Shown here: in pieces, positions 1 through 9,858 of the stretch | Layout: the number at the start of each line of letters is the position of its first letter | How positions within the stretch are numbered: position 1 is the first letter of the stretch | Position numbers and translations under genes: made by a program | From: Lysobacterales bacterium UBA2790 | GTDB lineage: Bacteria; Pseudomonadota; Gammaproteobacteria; Xanthomonadales; Xanthomonadaceae | Direction of reading: 5' to 3' | NCBI GenBank assembly: GCA_002352135.1 | Contig: DEHW01000128.1 | Span: forward strand, 7,767-26,972 | Length of the DNA: 19,206 nt | Notes under the pieces: model-generated | Seen by the model: the letters and a program-made list of their open reading frames with translations, nothing else | Database searches by the model: none | What the model was told of the DNA's origin: nothing

Positions 1-1355
<1,355 letters not shown>

Positions 1356-1359
<4 letters not shown>

Positions 1360-2534
1360 TGCGACTCGCGCTGCGGCTGCTGGCGCTCAGCTTTGCGGCG
1401 CTGACCGCAACCCCCGCGTTGGCGCAGGCCGTCGCCAACGACGAAGCGGACATCGCCGCGCGCGAGCAGGAGGCCAAGGCCAAGCTTTCCAAGCTGCGCG
1501 CGGACATTGATCGCGTACTAAGCCTGCAATCCGCCCTGCAAGAAGAGCTCAAGCAGGCGCAGAACGCTCTGCGCGAAGCCGACGAAGCCGTGCAGAAGCA
1601 AAGCGCCGCGCAGCGTCATCTGCAGGCCGACGCGCAAGCGCAGCAGGCCGCGCTACAAGATCTGGAAACCCGCCGCGATGCCAGCGCTGCGGGACTGCAG
1701 GCGCAGCGCGAGGATCTGGCGCAGATGCTGCGCTCCGCCTTTCGCCTTGGCCAGCACCAACAACTGCGTCTGCTGTTGTCGCAGGATCGGCTCAGCGCGG
1801 CATCCCGAGTACTCGAATACCACCGCTACGTGCAACGCGACCAACTGGCACGCGTGCGCAAGCTCATGGACGAACTGCACGCGCTGGCCGAACTGACCGA
1901 GGCCACGCGAGTGCAAAATGATCAGGTCACTCAGGCGATGCTGGCGGCCGAAGTCGGCCTGCAAGCGTTGGCCCAGCAACGTGCTGAACGCGAGTCCTTG
2001 CTCGACGAATTGCGTTCACGGCAACGCGATCATGAGGTCCGTCTGAAAAATCTCCGTCGCGATGAGCAAGCCTTGCAAACGCTGCTGGAGACGCTGCGCG
2101 ATGTGTTTGCCGACATCCCGGAACAACTGCAGGCCGAGCAGTCGATGGCGGCGCGGCGCGGTCGTTTGCCAATGCCCGCTGCGGGGCCCGTGCTCAGCAG
2201 TTTCGGTGCCGGACTGCCGGATGGACGGCGCAGCGAGGGTTGGCTGATCGGCACCGCCGCAGGGGCACCGGTCAAGGCGATTGCGCATGGCCGCGTGGCC
2301 TTTGCCGAATGGATGAACGGCTACGGCCTGCTGCTCATCCTCGACCACGGCGACGGCTACCTCAGCCTGTACGCCCACAACGACGCCCTGCTCCGCGAAC
2401 CCGGCGATTGGGTCGAAGCCGGCGACCCCATCGCCGAGGCGGGCAGTTCGGGCGGTCAGTCAAGACCTGCGTTGTACTTTGAACTACGCCGCAATGGCCA
2501 GCCGGTCGACCCGCGCCAATGGCTACGGCGTTGA
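1356..2534 (+). CDS. envC: EnvC-type murein hydrolase activator (degenerate LytM/M23 domain)
   Basis: Predicted periplasmic divisome factor that activates N-acetylmuramoyl-L-alanine amidases during septal peptidoglycan splitting. Residues 1-23 are a signal peptide ending in ALA, residues about 30-250 are Gln/Ala/Arg/Glu-rich coiled coil, and residues 272-390 form a LytM domain. The zinc-binding residues of active M23 peptidases are absent: where HxxxD is expected the protein has RRSEGWLIG, and where HxH is expected it has ALYFELRR. The same replacements are known in E. coli EnvC, so an activator rather than a peptidase role is well supported. The 392-residue length is slightly below E. coli EnvC. 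Two adjacent ATG codons (1356 and 1359) could start it; the first overlaps the gpmI stop by four bases, so it is probably co-transcribed with gpmI. A gpmI-envC-ctpA order is common in gammaproteobacteria. Confidence 0.92.
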
Positions 2535-2556
2535 GTCCGCTGCTCACGCCGCGCTC

Positions 2557-2562
2557 TATACT
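2557..2562 (+). promoter_or_regulatory. possible -10 box just before ctpA
   Basis: The hexamer TATACT ends seven bases before the ctpA ATG at 2569. The only -35-like hexamer nearby is TTGAGT (2531-2536), 20 bases away, which is longer than optimal. No Shine-Dalgarno sequence is visible before the ATG. If the box is real, transcription would begin at or very near the start codon and give a leaderless mRNA. This is weak, sequence-only evidence. Confidence 0.25.
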
Positions 2563-2568
2563 TTGCAC

Positions 2569-3927
2569 ATGAACAACCCCATCCCGTCGCGTCACCTGCT
2601 GTCTGCCCTACTGCTATCGACCGCCAGTCTGTGCGTTACCGGCCGGTCCGATGCGCAGGAACCCGCCGTCGAAGCACCCGCGCAAGCCGCACCGCCAAGT
2701 GCGGAGACGGTCGCCAAGGTCGATGCCGGCGATAAGAGTGATCGTGTCGGACTGGAGGAGATCCGGCGCTTTGTTTCGGTGTATCGCGCTGTCAAGCAGG
2801 CCTATGTCGATCCGGTGGCCGACGTCGATCTGATGAGCGCCGCCATTCGCGGATTGCTGGCCGATCTGGACCCGCACAGCGCCTATCTCGATAAAGAAGC
2901 CTCGGCAGCACTGAATGAAATGGCAGAAGGGGAGTACGGTGGCCTTGGACTGGAAATCATCCAGCGCCCGGATCGCAGTCTGACCGTCATTGCCCCCATT
3001 GATGACACCCCCGCCGCCCGCGCCGGCATTCAACCTGGCGATGTGATTACGGCCATGGATGGTGAGCTGATCACCGCCGACAGCGTCGACGCGGCCATCG
3101 AAGCGATGCGGGGCGAGCCGGGGACGTCGATCACCCTGACGATCGTCCGCGAAGGCGAATCGGCACCGCTGGAGGTTCAACTTATCCGCGAGATCATCCG
3201 CGTCAACAGCGTGCGCGTTGAGGTACTTAGCAAAGACTATCTGTACCTGCGCATCGCCACCTTCCAGGCCGATACCGGCATGGAAGTGAGCAAACGACTC
3301 GAAGCGGCCGTGGCGCGGCGCGGCAGTGCATTCAAGGGACTGGTGCTCGACCTGCGCAGCAATCCGGGCGGCTTGTTGAACGCCGCCGTGGACGTCGCCG
3401 ATCAATTTCTCGAACGCGGTCTGATTGTCAGCACGCGCGGTCGTCTGCCCTACGCGACCAACGAGTTCGAAGCGCATCGCGGTGATGTGCTGGACGGCGC
3501 GCCCATCGTGCTGCTGATCGATGCAGGCAGTGCCTCGGCGTCGGAAGTGCTGGCGGGCGCGCTGCGCGACCACAAGCGCGCCGTCATCATGGGGACGCGC
3601 AGCTTCGGCAAAGGCTCGGTACAGACCGTTTTGCCGCTGGACAATGGCGACTCGATCAAGCTCACCACGGCGCGCTACTACACGCCGAGCGGCACCTCGA
3701 TCCAGGCGACGGGCATCGTGCCGGATATCGAACTGCTGGAAAACGCCTCGCTCAAAACCGAGGAGGTCCAGGGGCCAACCATTCGCGAGGCCAACCTGCC
3801 CGGCCACTTGCGCGCCGAAACACTGCCGGTGGAAGCCGATGACAAAGCCACACTAGCCGATGATTACGCTGTCGGTGAGGCACTCAACCTGCTGCGTGGC
3901 TTGGCCGTATTCCGTGATCGGGACTGA
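2569..3927 (+). CDS. ctpA: S41 family carboxyl-terminal processing peptidase
   Basis: Predicted periplasmic serine protease that degrades or trims envelope proteins from their C termini; in other proteobacteria such proteases control peptidoglycan hydrolases, which fits its place next to envC. The 452-residue product has an N-terminal signal sequence (about residues 1-29, likely cleavage after SDA), a helical segment about 60-110, a PDZ domain about 115-195 (GLGLEI, ARAGIQPGD) and the S41 core. The Ser-Lys dyad is visible as S323 in GSASASE and K348 in SFGKGSVQ, spaced 25 residues apart as in E. coli Prc. The frame is open upstream to 2479, but the ATG at 2569 is chosen because it directly precedes the signal peptide. 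No clear ribosome binding site precedes it. The gene starts 34 bases after envC, so an operon is likely even if it has its own promoter. Confidence 0.93.
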   Translation: MNNPIPSRHLLSALLLSTASLCVTGRSDAQEPAVEAPAQAAPPSAETVAKVDAGDKSDRVGLEEIRRFVSVYRAVKQAYVDPVADVDLMSAAIRGLLADLDPHSAYLDKEASAALNEMAEGEYGGLGLEIIQRPDRSLTVIAPIDDTPAARAGIQPGDVITAMDGELITADSVDAAIEAMRGEPGTSITLTIVREGESAPLEVQLIREIIRVNSVRVEVLSKDYLYLRIATFQADTGMEVSKRLEAAVARRGSAFKGLVLDLRSNPGGLLNAAVDVADQFLERGLIVSTRGRLPYATNEFEAHRGDVLDGAPIVLLIDAGSASASEVLAGALRDHKRAVIMGTRSFGKGSVQTVLPLDNGDSIKLTTARYYTPSGTSIQATGIVPDIELLENASLKTEEVQGPTIREANLPGHLRAETLPVEADDKATLADDYAVGEALNLLRGLAVFRDRD

Positions 3928-3950
3928 GCGTGCAGCCCAGAGCGCGTAAA

Positions 3951-3978
3951 GACGCCCCTACACCGTAGCGAGGGCGTC
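3951..3978. terminator. hairpin between convergent ctpA and marR genes
   Basis: GACGCCC (3951-3957) pairs perfectly with GGGCGTC (3972-3978), and inside it CTAC (3958-3961) pairs with GTAG (3965-3968) around an ACC loop. It lies between the stop codons of two converging genes, the usual place for a bidirectional terminator. No long T tract follows on the plus strand; on the minus strand the hairpin is followed by TTTACG. Confidence 0.55.
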
Positions 3979-4015
3979 GCAGAACGCCCATGGCTCAGGA
4001 ATTGTTCACCGGTTC

Positions 4016-4522
4016 TCAGTCCTCACTCGCCCGCAAACGGCTTTCTGCCAAGGTCGTCGCGGTATCCAACTGTTTCAACAGCGCGTCGAGGACAGCGCAC
4101 TGTTCGGTGGTGAGGCTGCCGATCAGACTGCGTTCGTATTCGAGCGCCAGTGGCGCGACCTTCTCGTAGACCACCTGTCCGTCGACGGACAGACGCAGCG
4201 GTGCGCGCCGACGATCCTGCGTGCACTGCGTGCGGATCACCCGTCCCGACTCCATCAGACGCGCCACGGCACGACTGACCGCCACTTTGTCCATGGCAGT
4301 ACGCTCAACCAGTTGCGCCGCCGTCAGATCGGGATAGCGCCCCATCACCGCCATCAAACGCCATTCGGTGATCGACAGATCGAACCGCTCGGCATAGATG
4401 CGTGCAATCGCCTGGCTGATCCGGTTGGAAAGCACGGACAGCCGATAAGGCAGGAAATGCTCCAGTTCAAGCACGGTCGCGGTGTGCGCGGCGCGCGGAC
4501 AATCGGACGTGATCTCGCTCAT
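4016..4522 (-). CDS. MarR family transcriptional regulator, probable regulator of tyrosine catabolism
   Basis: Predicted cytoplasmic dimeric winged-helix DNA-binding protein. The product of about 168 residues has the MarR layout: an N-terminal dimerisation helix, the winged helix with the conserved stretch LTAAQLVERTAMDKVAVSRAVARL in its centre, the DRRRAPLRLS wing, and a C-terminal dimerisation helix. The ATG at 4522 is preferred, with AAGG about 11-12 bases upstream on the minus strand; a GTG at 4534 in the same frame would add four residues. It is transcribed divergently from hppD, and the 87 bases between them hold a clear dyad (4545-4558). Divergent placement and the dyad suggest that it represses the hppD-hmgA-fahA-maiA genes and perhaps itself. 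MarR-type regulators are known from other tyrosine-degradation regulons, but the ligand here cannot be read from sequence. Confidence 0.88.
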   Translation of the reverse strand: MSEITSDCPRAAHTATVLELEHFLPYRLSVLSNRISQAIARIYAERFDLSITEWRLMAVMGRYPDLTAAQLVERTAMDKVAVSRAVARLMESGRVIRTQCTQDRRRAPLRLSVDGQVVYEKVAPLALEYERSLIGSLTTEQCAVLDALLKQLDTATTLAESRLRASED

Positions 4523-4535
4523 CGTGCGCTGCACC

Positions 4536-4564
4536 TTGCATATGGTTTCATCTGAAACTAATCT
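4536..4564 (+). promoter_or_regulatory. candidate hppD promoter
   Basis: TTGCAT (4536-4541) and TAATCT (4559-4564) are 17 bases apart and could be the -35 and -10 elements of hppD. Each matches the sigma-70 consensus only partly. The candidate encloses the MarR dyad, which would place a bound repressor squarely in the spacer. Confidence 0.3.
4545..4558. promoter_or_regulatory. inverted-repeat operator, likely MarR binding site
   Basis: GTTTCA (4545-4550), a two-base centre TC, and TGAAAC (4553-4558) form a perfect 6+6 dyad in the intergenic region between the MarR gene and hppD. Size and symmetry fit MarR-family operators. The position between a candidate -35 and -10 suggests repression of hppD, and it is close enough to the MarR start for autoregulation. 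Confidence 0.65.
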
Positions 4565-4609
4565 CCTGATTCACTCGCCACACGCACTGCCATCCTTCAG
4601 GAGGTTCCC

Positions 4610-5695
4610 ATGAGCGCGCAACCCAACCCTGGCATGCAGGTCACCACGTTCGACAACCCGATGGGCATCGACGGCTTTGAATTCGTCGAATTCGCCTCAC
4701 CGGAACCCCAGCACTTGCACACCCTGTTCAAGCAGCTCGGCTTCAGCGCCGTGCTGCGCCATCGTACCCGGGCCATTACCGTGTATCGGCAGGGCGGGGT
4801 CAACTTCCTGATCAATGAAGATCCGGACTCGTTCGCTGCCGACTTTGCCGCCAAACATGGGCCGAGCGCCTGCGGCTTTGCGATCCGCGTGCAGAAGCCT
4901 GCGTTCTGGGTGCGCGAACAAACGATCGCCCGCGGCGCGGAAGCGCCCGCTCGCGAGAACACACGCGCGGTCGACATGCCGGTCATCAAGGGCATCGGCG
5001 ATTGCATGCTGTATCTGGTGGACCGCTACGGCGAACGCGGTGATGCCTACGCGCAGGACTTTCTGCCGATTGACGGTGCCGATCTGCATCCCGAAGGCTT
5101 TGGCCTGAGCTTCATCGACCATCTGACCCACAACCTCTACGTCGGAAGCATGGCCAAGTGGGCCGACTATTACGAACGCCTGTTCAACTTCCGCGAGATT
5201 CGTTACTTCGATATCAAGGGGGCGAAGACGGGTCTGCTGTCCAAGGCGATGACGGCGCCGGATGGCATCGTGCGCATTCCGCTCAATGAGTCGAGCGACC
5301 CCAAATCGCAGATCAACGAGTATCTGGAGGCCTACAACGGCGAAGGCATCCAGCACATCGCCTGCTTCACCGACGACATCTATCGCACGGTGGAGCTTAT
5401 GCATGGCGCGGGCGTGCAGTTTCTCGACACGCCCGATGTCTACTTTGATGTGGTCGATCAGCGCATCCCCAACCATGGCGAAGATCTCGACCGTCTGCGG
5501 CGCAATAGCATCCTGATCGATGCCGACCCGGAAACCAAAACCCGCAAGCTGCTGCAGATCTTCACCCAGAACTGCATCGGCCCGATTTTCTTCGAGATCA
5601 TCCAGCGCAAAGGCAACGAGGGCTTTGGGGAAGGCAATTTCCAAGCCTTGTTCGAGAGCATCGAGCGCGACCAGATGAAGCGTGGCGTGCTGTAA
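4610..5695 (+). CDS. hppD: 4-hydroxyphenylpyruvate dioxygenase
   Basis: This Fe(II) enzyme of the cytoplasm converts 4-hydroxyphenylpyruvate to homogentisate, the first committed step of tyrosine breakdown after transamination. The 361-residue protein has the two-domain vicinal-oxygen-chelate fold, and its length is typical of bacterial members. The iron facial triad is visible as H171 (SFIDHLTHN), H249 ([12 protein letters not shown]) and E329 ([13 protein letters not shown]), and the C-terminal helix region [18 protein letters not shown] is present. The start ATG follows a strong AGGAGG ribosome binding site at 4599-4604 with a five-base spacer. It is the first gene of the hppD-hmgA-fahA-maiA set and lies opposite a MarR gene with a shared operator. 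No phenylalanine hydroxylase or aromatic aminotransferase gene is in the window, so the upstream steps must be encoded elsewhere. Confidence 0.97.
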   Translation: MSAQPNPGMQVTTFDNPMGIDGFEFVEFASPEPQHLHTLFKQLGFSAVLRHRTRAITVYRQGGVNFLINEDPDSFAADFAAKHGPSACGFAIRVQKPAFWVREQTIARGAEAPARENTRAVDMPVIKGIGDCMLYLVDRYGERGDAYAQDFLPIDGADLHPEGFGLSFIDHLTHNLYVGSMAKWADYYERLFNFREIRYFDIKGAKTGLLSKAMTAPDGIVRIPLNESSDPKSQINEYLEAYNGEGIQHIACFTDDIYRTVELMHGAGVQFLDTPDVYFDVVDQRIPNHGEDLDRLRRNSILIDADPETKTRKLLQIFTQNCIGPIFFEIIQRKGNEGFGEGNFQALFESIERDQMKRGVL

Positions 5696-5714
5696 ACGCC
5701 ACAGGACCCCAGCC

Positions 5715-7013
5715 ATGAGTGACTTGAGTTACCAAACGGGCTTCGCCAACCATTTCGCCAGTGAAGCCTTGCCTGGTGCCCTCCCGGAAGGGCGCAATTC
5801 GCCGCAACGCTGCGCCTACGGGCTGTATGCCGAGCAGACATCCGGCACCGCCTTCACCGCGCCGCGTGCGGAAAATCGTCGAGTCTGGACCTACCGAATC
5901 CGCCCCGCCGCGATCCACGGCGAATTCGCGCCTTATGCGCATCCGAGCTTCCATAACGACTGGCAAAGCGGCCCGGTGCCGCCCGACCAGATGCGCTGGA
6001 GCCCGCTGCCGATGCCCTCGCCCGAGACGGACTTCATCGACGGCCTGTTCAGCATGGGCGGCAATGGCGGGCCCGCCGCAGGCAGCGGCATTGGGATCCA
6101 TCTGTATGCGGCCAACGCCGACATGCGCGAGCGCTTCTTCTACAGCGCCGACAGCGAATGGTTGATCGTGCCGCAACAGGGGCGTCTACGCATCGCCACA
6201 GAGCTCGGTGTGTTGCAGGTCGAACCGCAGGAAATCGCGGTGATTCCGCGAGGCATCCGTTTTCAGGTGAGCCTGCCAGACGGCGCGGCGCGAGGCTATG
6301 TCTGCGAGAACTTCGGTGCGCTGCTGCGCCTGCCCGATCTCGGCCCGATTGGCAGCAACGGTCTGGCCAATGCACGCGACTTCCTCACGCCGGTGGCCGC
6401 CTATGTCGATCAGGAAGGCGACTTCGACCTGCTGTGCAAGTTTCAGGGCCATCTCTGGCGCGCGCCCATCGGCCATTCGCCGCTGGACGTGGTCGCCTGG
6501 CATGGCAACTACGCGCCATACAAATACGACCTGCGCCGCTTCAATACCATCGGCTCGATCAGCTACGACCACCCGGACCCGAGCATCTTCCTGGTGCTGA
6601 ACTCGCCCAGCGATACCGCCGGCGTGGGCAATCTGGATTTCGTGATCTTTCCGCCACGCTGGCTGGTGGCGCAGGACACCTTCCGTCCGCCCTGGTTCCA
6701 TCGCAATGTGGCCAGCGAGTTCATGGGGCTGGTGCATGGTGAATACGACGCCAAAGCCGACGGATTCCTCCCCGGTGGCTGCTCGCTGCACAACACCATG
6801 AGCGGGCACGGCCCGGACGCGGCGACCTTCGAGAAGGCGAGCTCGTCCGATCTGTCGAAAGCCGACGTCCTGACCGATACCATGGCCTTCATGTTCGAGT
6901 GTCGCGCCACCATTCGTCCGACCTTGCAGGCCGTACACGCCACGCACCGGCAAAGCGGCTACACCGCTTGCTGGTCCGGCCTGCGCAAACATTTTGATCC
7001 CACCCGCCCCTGA
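5715..7013 (+). CDS. hmgA: homogentisate 1,2-dioxygenase
   Basis: Ring-cleaving Fe(II) dioxygenase that opens homogentisate to 4-maleylacetoacetate in the cytoplasm. The 432-residue length is typical. The N terminus ([24 protein letters not shown]) is the family signature, and the iron ligands known from the human enzyme align to H329 and E335 ([14 protein letters not shown]) and H365 (SGHGPD), with the same 36-residue distance between the two histidines. The ATG at 5715 is chosen because it is preceded by AGGA (5703-5706) and begins the conserved N terminus; the frame is open back to 5682, inside hppD. The gene begins 19 bases after hppD, so they are almost certainly co-transcribed. In many bacteria loss of this enzyme causes pyomelanin pigment from accumulated homogentisate; nothing here suggests it is broken. 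Confidence 0.97.
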   Translation: MSDLSYQTGFANHFASEALPGALPEGRNSPQRCAYGLYAEQTSGTAFTAPRAENRRVWTYRIRPAAIHGEFAPYAHPSFHNDWQSGPVPPDQMRWSPLPMPSPETDFIDGLFSMGGNGGPAAGSGIGIHLYAANADMRERFFYSADSEWLIVPQQGRLRIATELGVLQVEPQEIAVIPRGIRFQVSLPDGAARGYVCENFGALLRLPDLGPIGSNGLANARDFLTPVAAYVDQEGDFDLLCKFQGHLWRAPIGHSPLDVVAWHGNYAPYKYDLRRFNTIGSISYDHPDPSIFLVLNSPSDTAGVGNLDFVIFPPRWLVAQDTFRPPWFHRNVASEFMGLVHGEYDAKADGFLPGGCSLHNTMSGHGPDAATFEKASSSDLSKADVLTDTMAFMFECRATIRPTLQAVHATHRQSGYTACWSGLRKHFDPTRP

Positions 7014-7034
7014 TTCCGAGCGACCGATACCGTC

Positions 7035-8021
7035 ATGAAACTCGCCTCACTCAAAGCCGGTGGCCGCGACGGCACGCTGATCGTGGTTTCGCGTGATCTG
7101 CAGACCGCCGTGATCGCCCGCGACATCGCCCCCACGCTGCAGCACGCACTGGAAAACTGGGAAGCCTGCGCGCCGCGTCTGAACGCACTATCGGAAGCCT
7201 TGAACGCTGGCGACTGCACACACGCCTTCGCGCTGGACATGCACGCCCTCGCCGCACCGCTGCCCAGAGCCTACGAATTCGTCGATGGCTCGGCCTATCT
7301 GCCGCACGTCGAACGCGTCCGTCGCGCGCGCGGCGCGAGCGTGCCCGAGAGTTTCTACAGCGACCCACTGATGTACCACGCCGTTGGCGCAGGCTTCTAT
7401 GGCCCGCGCGATCCGGTACGTGTGGCCGATGAAGCCTATGGCATCGATCTCGAAGCTGAAGTCGTGGTCGTCACCGATGATGTGCCAATGGGTGTGTCAG
7501 CCAGCGCCGCCGAGGCGCACATCCAGCTCGTTGGACTGGTCAACGACGTGTCCCTGCGCAACCTGATTCCTGACGAACTCGCCAAGGGATTCGGCTTTCT
7601 GCAATCCAAGCCGCGTTCCGCGCTGTCGCCGGTCTTTGTCACCCCCGATGAACTGGGCGACGCGTGGCGCGACAGCAAGGTGCATCTGCCCTTGCTCAGC
7701 CATCTGAATGGCGAATGGTTCGGCGCACCGGAGGCCGGTGAAGACATGCAATTCAACTTTGCCCAACTGATTGCGCATGCCGCCAAGACCCGTCCGCTCT
7801 GCGCGGGCACGCTGGTCGGCTCCGGCACCGTTGCCAATCAGGACGAGGCGCGCGGCGCATCCTGTCTGGCCGAACGGCGCATGTTGGAAATCATCGCCCA
7901 AGGCAAACCCAGTACACCCTTCATGAAGTTCGGTGATCGCGTGCGTATCGAAATGCTCGACCGCGCAGGCCAGAGCGTGTTCGGGGCCATCGAGCAGTCC
8001 ATCGAGCGCGCGGGAAACTGA
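7035..8021 (+). CDS. fahA: fumarylacetoacetase (FAH family hydrolase)
   Basis: Last step of the homogentisate route: hydrolysis of fumarylacetoacetate to fumarate and acetoacetate. The 328-residue protein is the short bacterial FAH type, with metal-site acidic residues at E140/E142 (GIDLEAEVVVV) and D171 (LVNDVSLRN), a Lys in the FGFLQSKPRSA segment (K192) and the conserved GTLVGSGTV loop (258-266). The N-terminal 75 residues are the small FAH_N-like domain. It starts 21 bases after hmgA; the ribosome binding site is weak, so coupling to hmgA translation is possible. Pathway context separates it from other FAH-superfamily hydrolases and decarboxylases, with which it shares the fold. Downstream, a cluster of strong inverted repeats separates it from maiA. 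Confidence 0.94.
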   Translation: MKLASLKAGGRDGTLIVVSRDLQTAVIARDIAPTLQHALENWEACAPRLNALSEALNAGDCTHAFALDMHALAAPLPRAYEFVDGSAYLPHVERVRRARGASVPESFYSDPLMYHAVGAGFYGPRDPVRVADEAYGIDLEAEVVVVTDDVPMGVSASAAEAHIQLVGLVNDVSLRNLIPDELAKGFGFLQSKPRSALSPVFVTPDELGDAWRDSKVHLPLLSHLNGEWFGAPEAGEDMQFNFAQLIAHAAKTRPLCAGTLVGSGTVANQDEARGASCLAERRMLEIIAQGKPSTPFMKFGDRVRIEMLDRAGQSVFGAIEQSIERAGN

Positions 8022-8027
8022 GGAGGC

Positions 8028-8132
8028 CAGCGCCAACGCAACCCGGCGCTGCTCGCGCTACCCGCGAATGCGGGTAGCGCGGGCGACGAACTCCGCGTCG
8101 ACCTTCATGATGGCCCCAAGCGCGTCGCCCGC
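8028..8132. repeat. cluster of three inverted repeats between fahA and maiA
   Basis: The 206-base gap between fahA and maiA holds CAGCGCC/GGCGCTG (8028-8034 with 8045-8051), then CGCGCTACCCGC/GCGGGTAGCGCG with a GAAT loop (8054-8065 with 8070-8081, extendable to a 15-bp stem from 8051 to 8084 with one T-G pair). A 10-bp complement GCGGGCGACG/CGTCGCCCGC (8079-8088 with 8123-8132) shares bases with the main stem. No T tract follows, so a simple intrinsic terminator is not obvious. It may be a REP-type element, an RNA-stabilising 3' structure for the hppD-hmgA-fahA mRNA, or a partial terminator that lowers maiA expression. Confidence 0.75.
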
Positions 8133-8227
8133 TCTTGCATCGGCATGCGGTGATTTGCCCCAGAGTCTCGCGTTTTCCTGCAAGCTACGAGTACGCTGTC
8201 CGCACGTTGTCGAAGGAGGGTTCGACC

Positions 8228-8887
8228 ATGTCCGAGTTGCTGACGCTTTACAGCTACTGGCGCTCCAGTGCCGCCTACCGGGTGCGCATCGCGCTCAATC
8301 TGAAGCAGGTCAGGTACGCACTGAATCCGGTACACCTGCTCAACCAGGGCGGCGAGCAACGCCTGCCCGAATTTCGCGCGGTCAATCCGCAGGGACTGAT
8401 TCCCGTACTCGTCGATGGCGAACGGGTCATCCGCCAATCGCTGGCGATCATGGAATACCTGGATGACACGATTCCCGAGCGTCCCCTGCTGCCCACCGCA
8501 GCGCGTGATCGTGCCCGCGTGCGCTCACTGTCCTTGCTGATCGCCTGCGATGTCCATCCGCTCAACAATCTGCGCGTCTTGCAGTACCTGGAGAACGAGC
8601 TGCAGATCGACTCTGCGCGACGCGAGGCCTGGGTGCGGCACTGGATCCACGAGGGTCTGCACGCCTTCGAGCAGATGGTCGCCGACCACCCTTCCACCAG
8701 TACCTACTGCGAAGGCGAAGTGCCCGGCATGGCGGACTGTTGTCTGATTCCGCAGATGTACAACGCGCGGCGATTCCACATGGACATCGCGCAGTATCCA
8801 ACCCTGCAACGCATCGAAGCGGCCTGCCTGGCGCTGCCCGAATTTCAGCAGGCTGCCCCGGAACACCAGGAAGACGCGCCGCGCTGA
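8228..8887 (+). CDS. maiA: maleylacetoacetate isomerase (zeta-class glutathione S-transferase)
   Basis: Glutathione-dependent cis-trans isomerase that turns maleylacetoacetate into fumarylacetoacetate, between HmgA and FahA. The 219-residue protein has the GST N-terminal domain (LYSYWRSSAAYRVRIALNLK, NPQGLIPVL, QSLAIMEYL) and the zeta-class C-terminal signature ACDVHPLNNLRVLQYL. In the SSxxxRVR active-site motif the Cys of eukaryotic zeta enzymes is Ala, as in many bacterial MaiA proteins, while the catalytic Ser pair remains. The ATG at 8228 is chosen over upstream in-frame starts because a strong AAGGAGG (8213-8219) precedes it. The gap to fahA is large and contains a strong hairpin cluster, so maiA may be transcribed partly on its own. 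It converges on the next gene with only 21 bases between the stop codons and no separate terminator. Confidence 0.95.
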   Translation: MSELLTLYSYWRSSAAYRVRIALNLKQVRYALNPVHLLNQGGEQRLPEFRAVNPQGLIPVLVDGERVIRQSLAIMEYLDDTIPERPLLPTAARDRARVRSLSLLIACDVHPLNNLRVLQYLENELQIDSARREAWVRHWIHEGLHAFEQMVADHPSTSTYCEGEVPGMADCCLIPQMYNARRFHMDIAQYPTLQRIEAACLALPEFQQAAPEHQEDAPR

Positions 8888-8908
8888 AGGCGCGACGCGT
8901 CACCGTAC

Positions 8909-9820
8909 TCAACCTTTCACTTCCACTTCGACGTCCACCTCCACGTCGAGATTGGCGTCTGCATCAGCTTCATCGTCGCCGAATTCCCATGTCGCCTTGG
9001 CCTGCTCGCCGTACCAGCGACCGTCGATGCGCACCAGTTCGTGTTCGGCGGCAATCGGCGCGTCGAACACTTCGATGGTGGTTCGCACCCGCGCGCGGTC
9101 GCCGTCAATCTCCAGCACTTCCACCTGCAGACTCGAGGCAATCGCGTCCAGATCGATGCCATACACCACAGCCGCTTCCTTCGCCGCCGCCAGCACCCCG
9201 CCGGCACGCTGCAGCAACTGATCCAGCGGCAGGCCGCGCAAGGCGTCCAGACTGTCGATCCGCGTCGCCCTTACTCCGTCGGCCAATGCCGTGAGCGCCG
9301 AGCGCGCCAGATCCGCACTGAAGAAGTCGGTCACGCTCAACCAATGCTCAATCGCGGGCAAGGCCATGCGCAACGACTCGCGCTGCGCATCGGTGAGATC
9401 GGATTCCGGCGACGTCACGGCCATGTTCAACGCACCGATCGCCATCAAGGTCATCCCCGCCGCCTGCGCCGAACCTTCCTCCAGCTTGGGCGTGATTTCC
9501 TCCATCAAGCGATCCACCGCCCCATCCGCGGTCAGCCGATCCATGCCTTCCTGGAACTCGGCGCGCTCGGCCTCGGAAATCGGGCGCTGGCGTTGCTCTT
9601 CGTACTCACTCAGCAACAACTGATACTTGTCCGGCGGCAAACCGGCACTCACCAAGGCTTGTACGTCGTTGCGACGGAAATACTCGGCCATCTGCAGAAC
9701 CTGCACAGCCGGGTCCGTCGCCGCCTGCGCCGCCACCGCAGCGACCATCGCCTGCGAGGTGGAAGGCAACATCAGGACACTCGACGACGCGAGGGCAATA
9801 CTCAAAGCAAGGCGTTTCAT
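8909..9820 (-). CDS. exported protein of unknown function with acidic valine-repeat tail
   Basis: I do not recognise a named family. The 303-residue product begins with a clear signal peptide (residues 1-24, MKRLALSIALASS to STSQA), so it is probably periplasmic. Residues about 35-230 look mostly helical, with an early TDPAVQVLQMAEYFRRND segment followed by PPDKYQLLLSEYEEQRQRPIS, suggestive of a repeated-helix or transport-factor-like domain. Residues about 232-280 look like beta strands (VEVLEIDGDRARVRTTIEVF, ELVRIDGRWYGEQ), reminiscent of small NTF2-like or lipoprotein-type domains. The last 22 residues are acidic, with an alternating D/E-V run. The ATG at 9820 is chosen because it begins the signal peptide and GGAG lies about seven bases upstream; the frame extends to 9844. 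It is convergent with maiA and not obviously part of that pathway. Confidence 0.8.
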   Translation of the reverse strand: MKRLALSIALASSSVLMLPSTSQAMVAAVAAQAATDPAVQVLQMAEYFRRNDVQALVSAGLPPDKYQLLLSEYEEQRQRPISEAERAEFQEGMDRLTADGAVDRLMEEITPKLEEGSAQAAGMTLMAIGALNMAVTSPESDLTDAQRESLRMALPAIEHWLSVTDFFSADLARSALTALADGVRATRIDSLDALRGLPLDQLLQRAGGVLAAAKEAAVVYGIDLDAIASSLQVEVLEIDGDRARVRTTIEVFDAPIAAEHELVRIDGRWYGEQAKATWEFGDDEADADANLDVEVDVEVEVKG

Positions 9821-9858
9821 GGGCAGCTCCGGGAAGCAGCGCAATCGCTGCAGATATA

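Noticed and set aside
2614..3807. Long minus-strand open frame opposite ctpA (and similar ones opposite gpmI, hppD and hmgA)
   Set aside because: Same codon-bias effect; the sense genes carry all catalytic residues and the antisense products show no recognisable domain.
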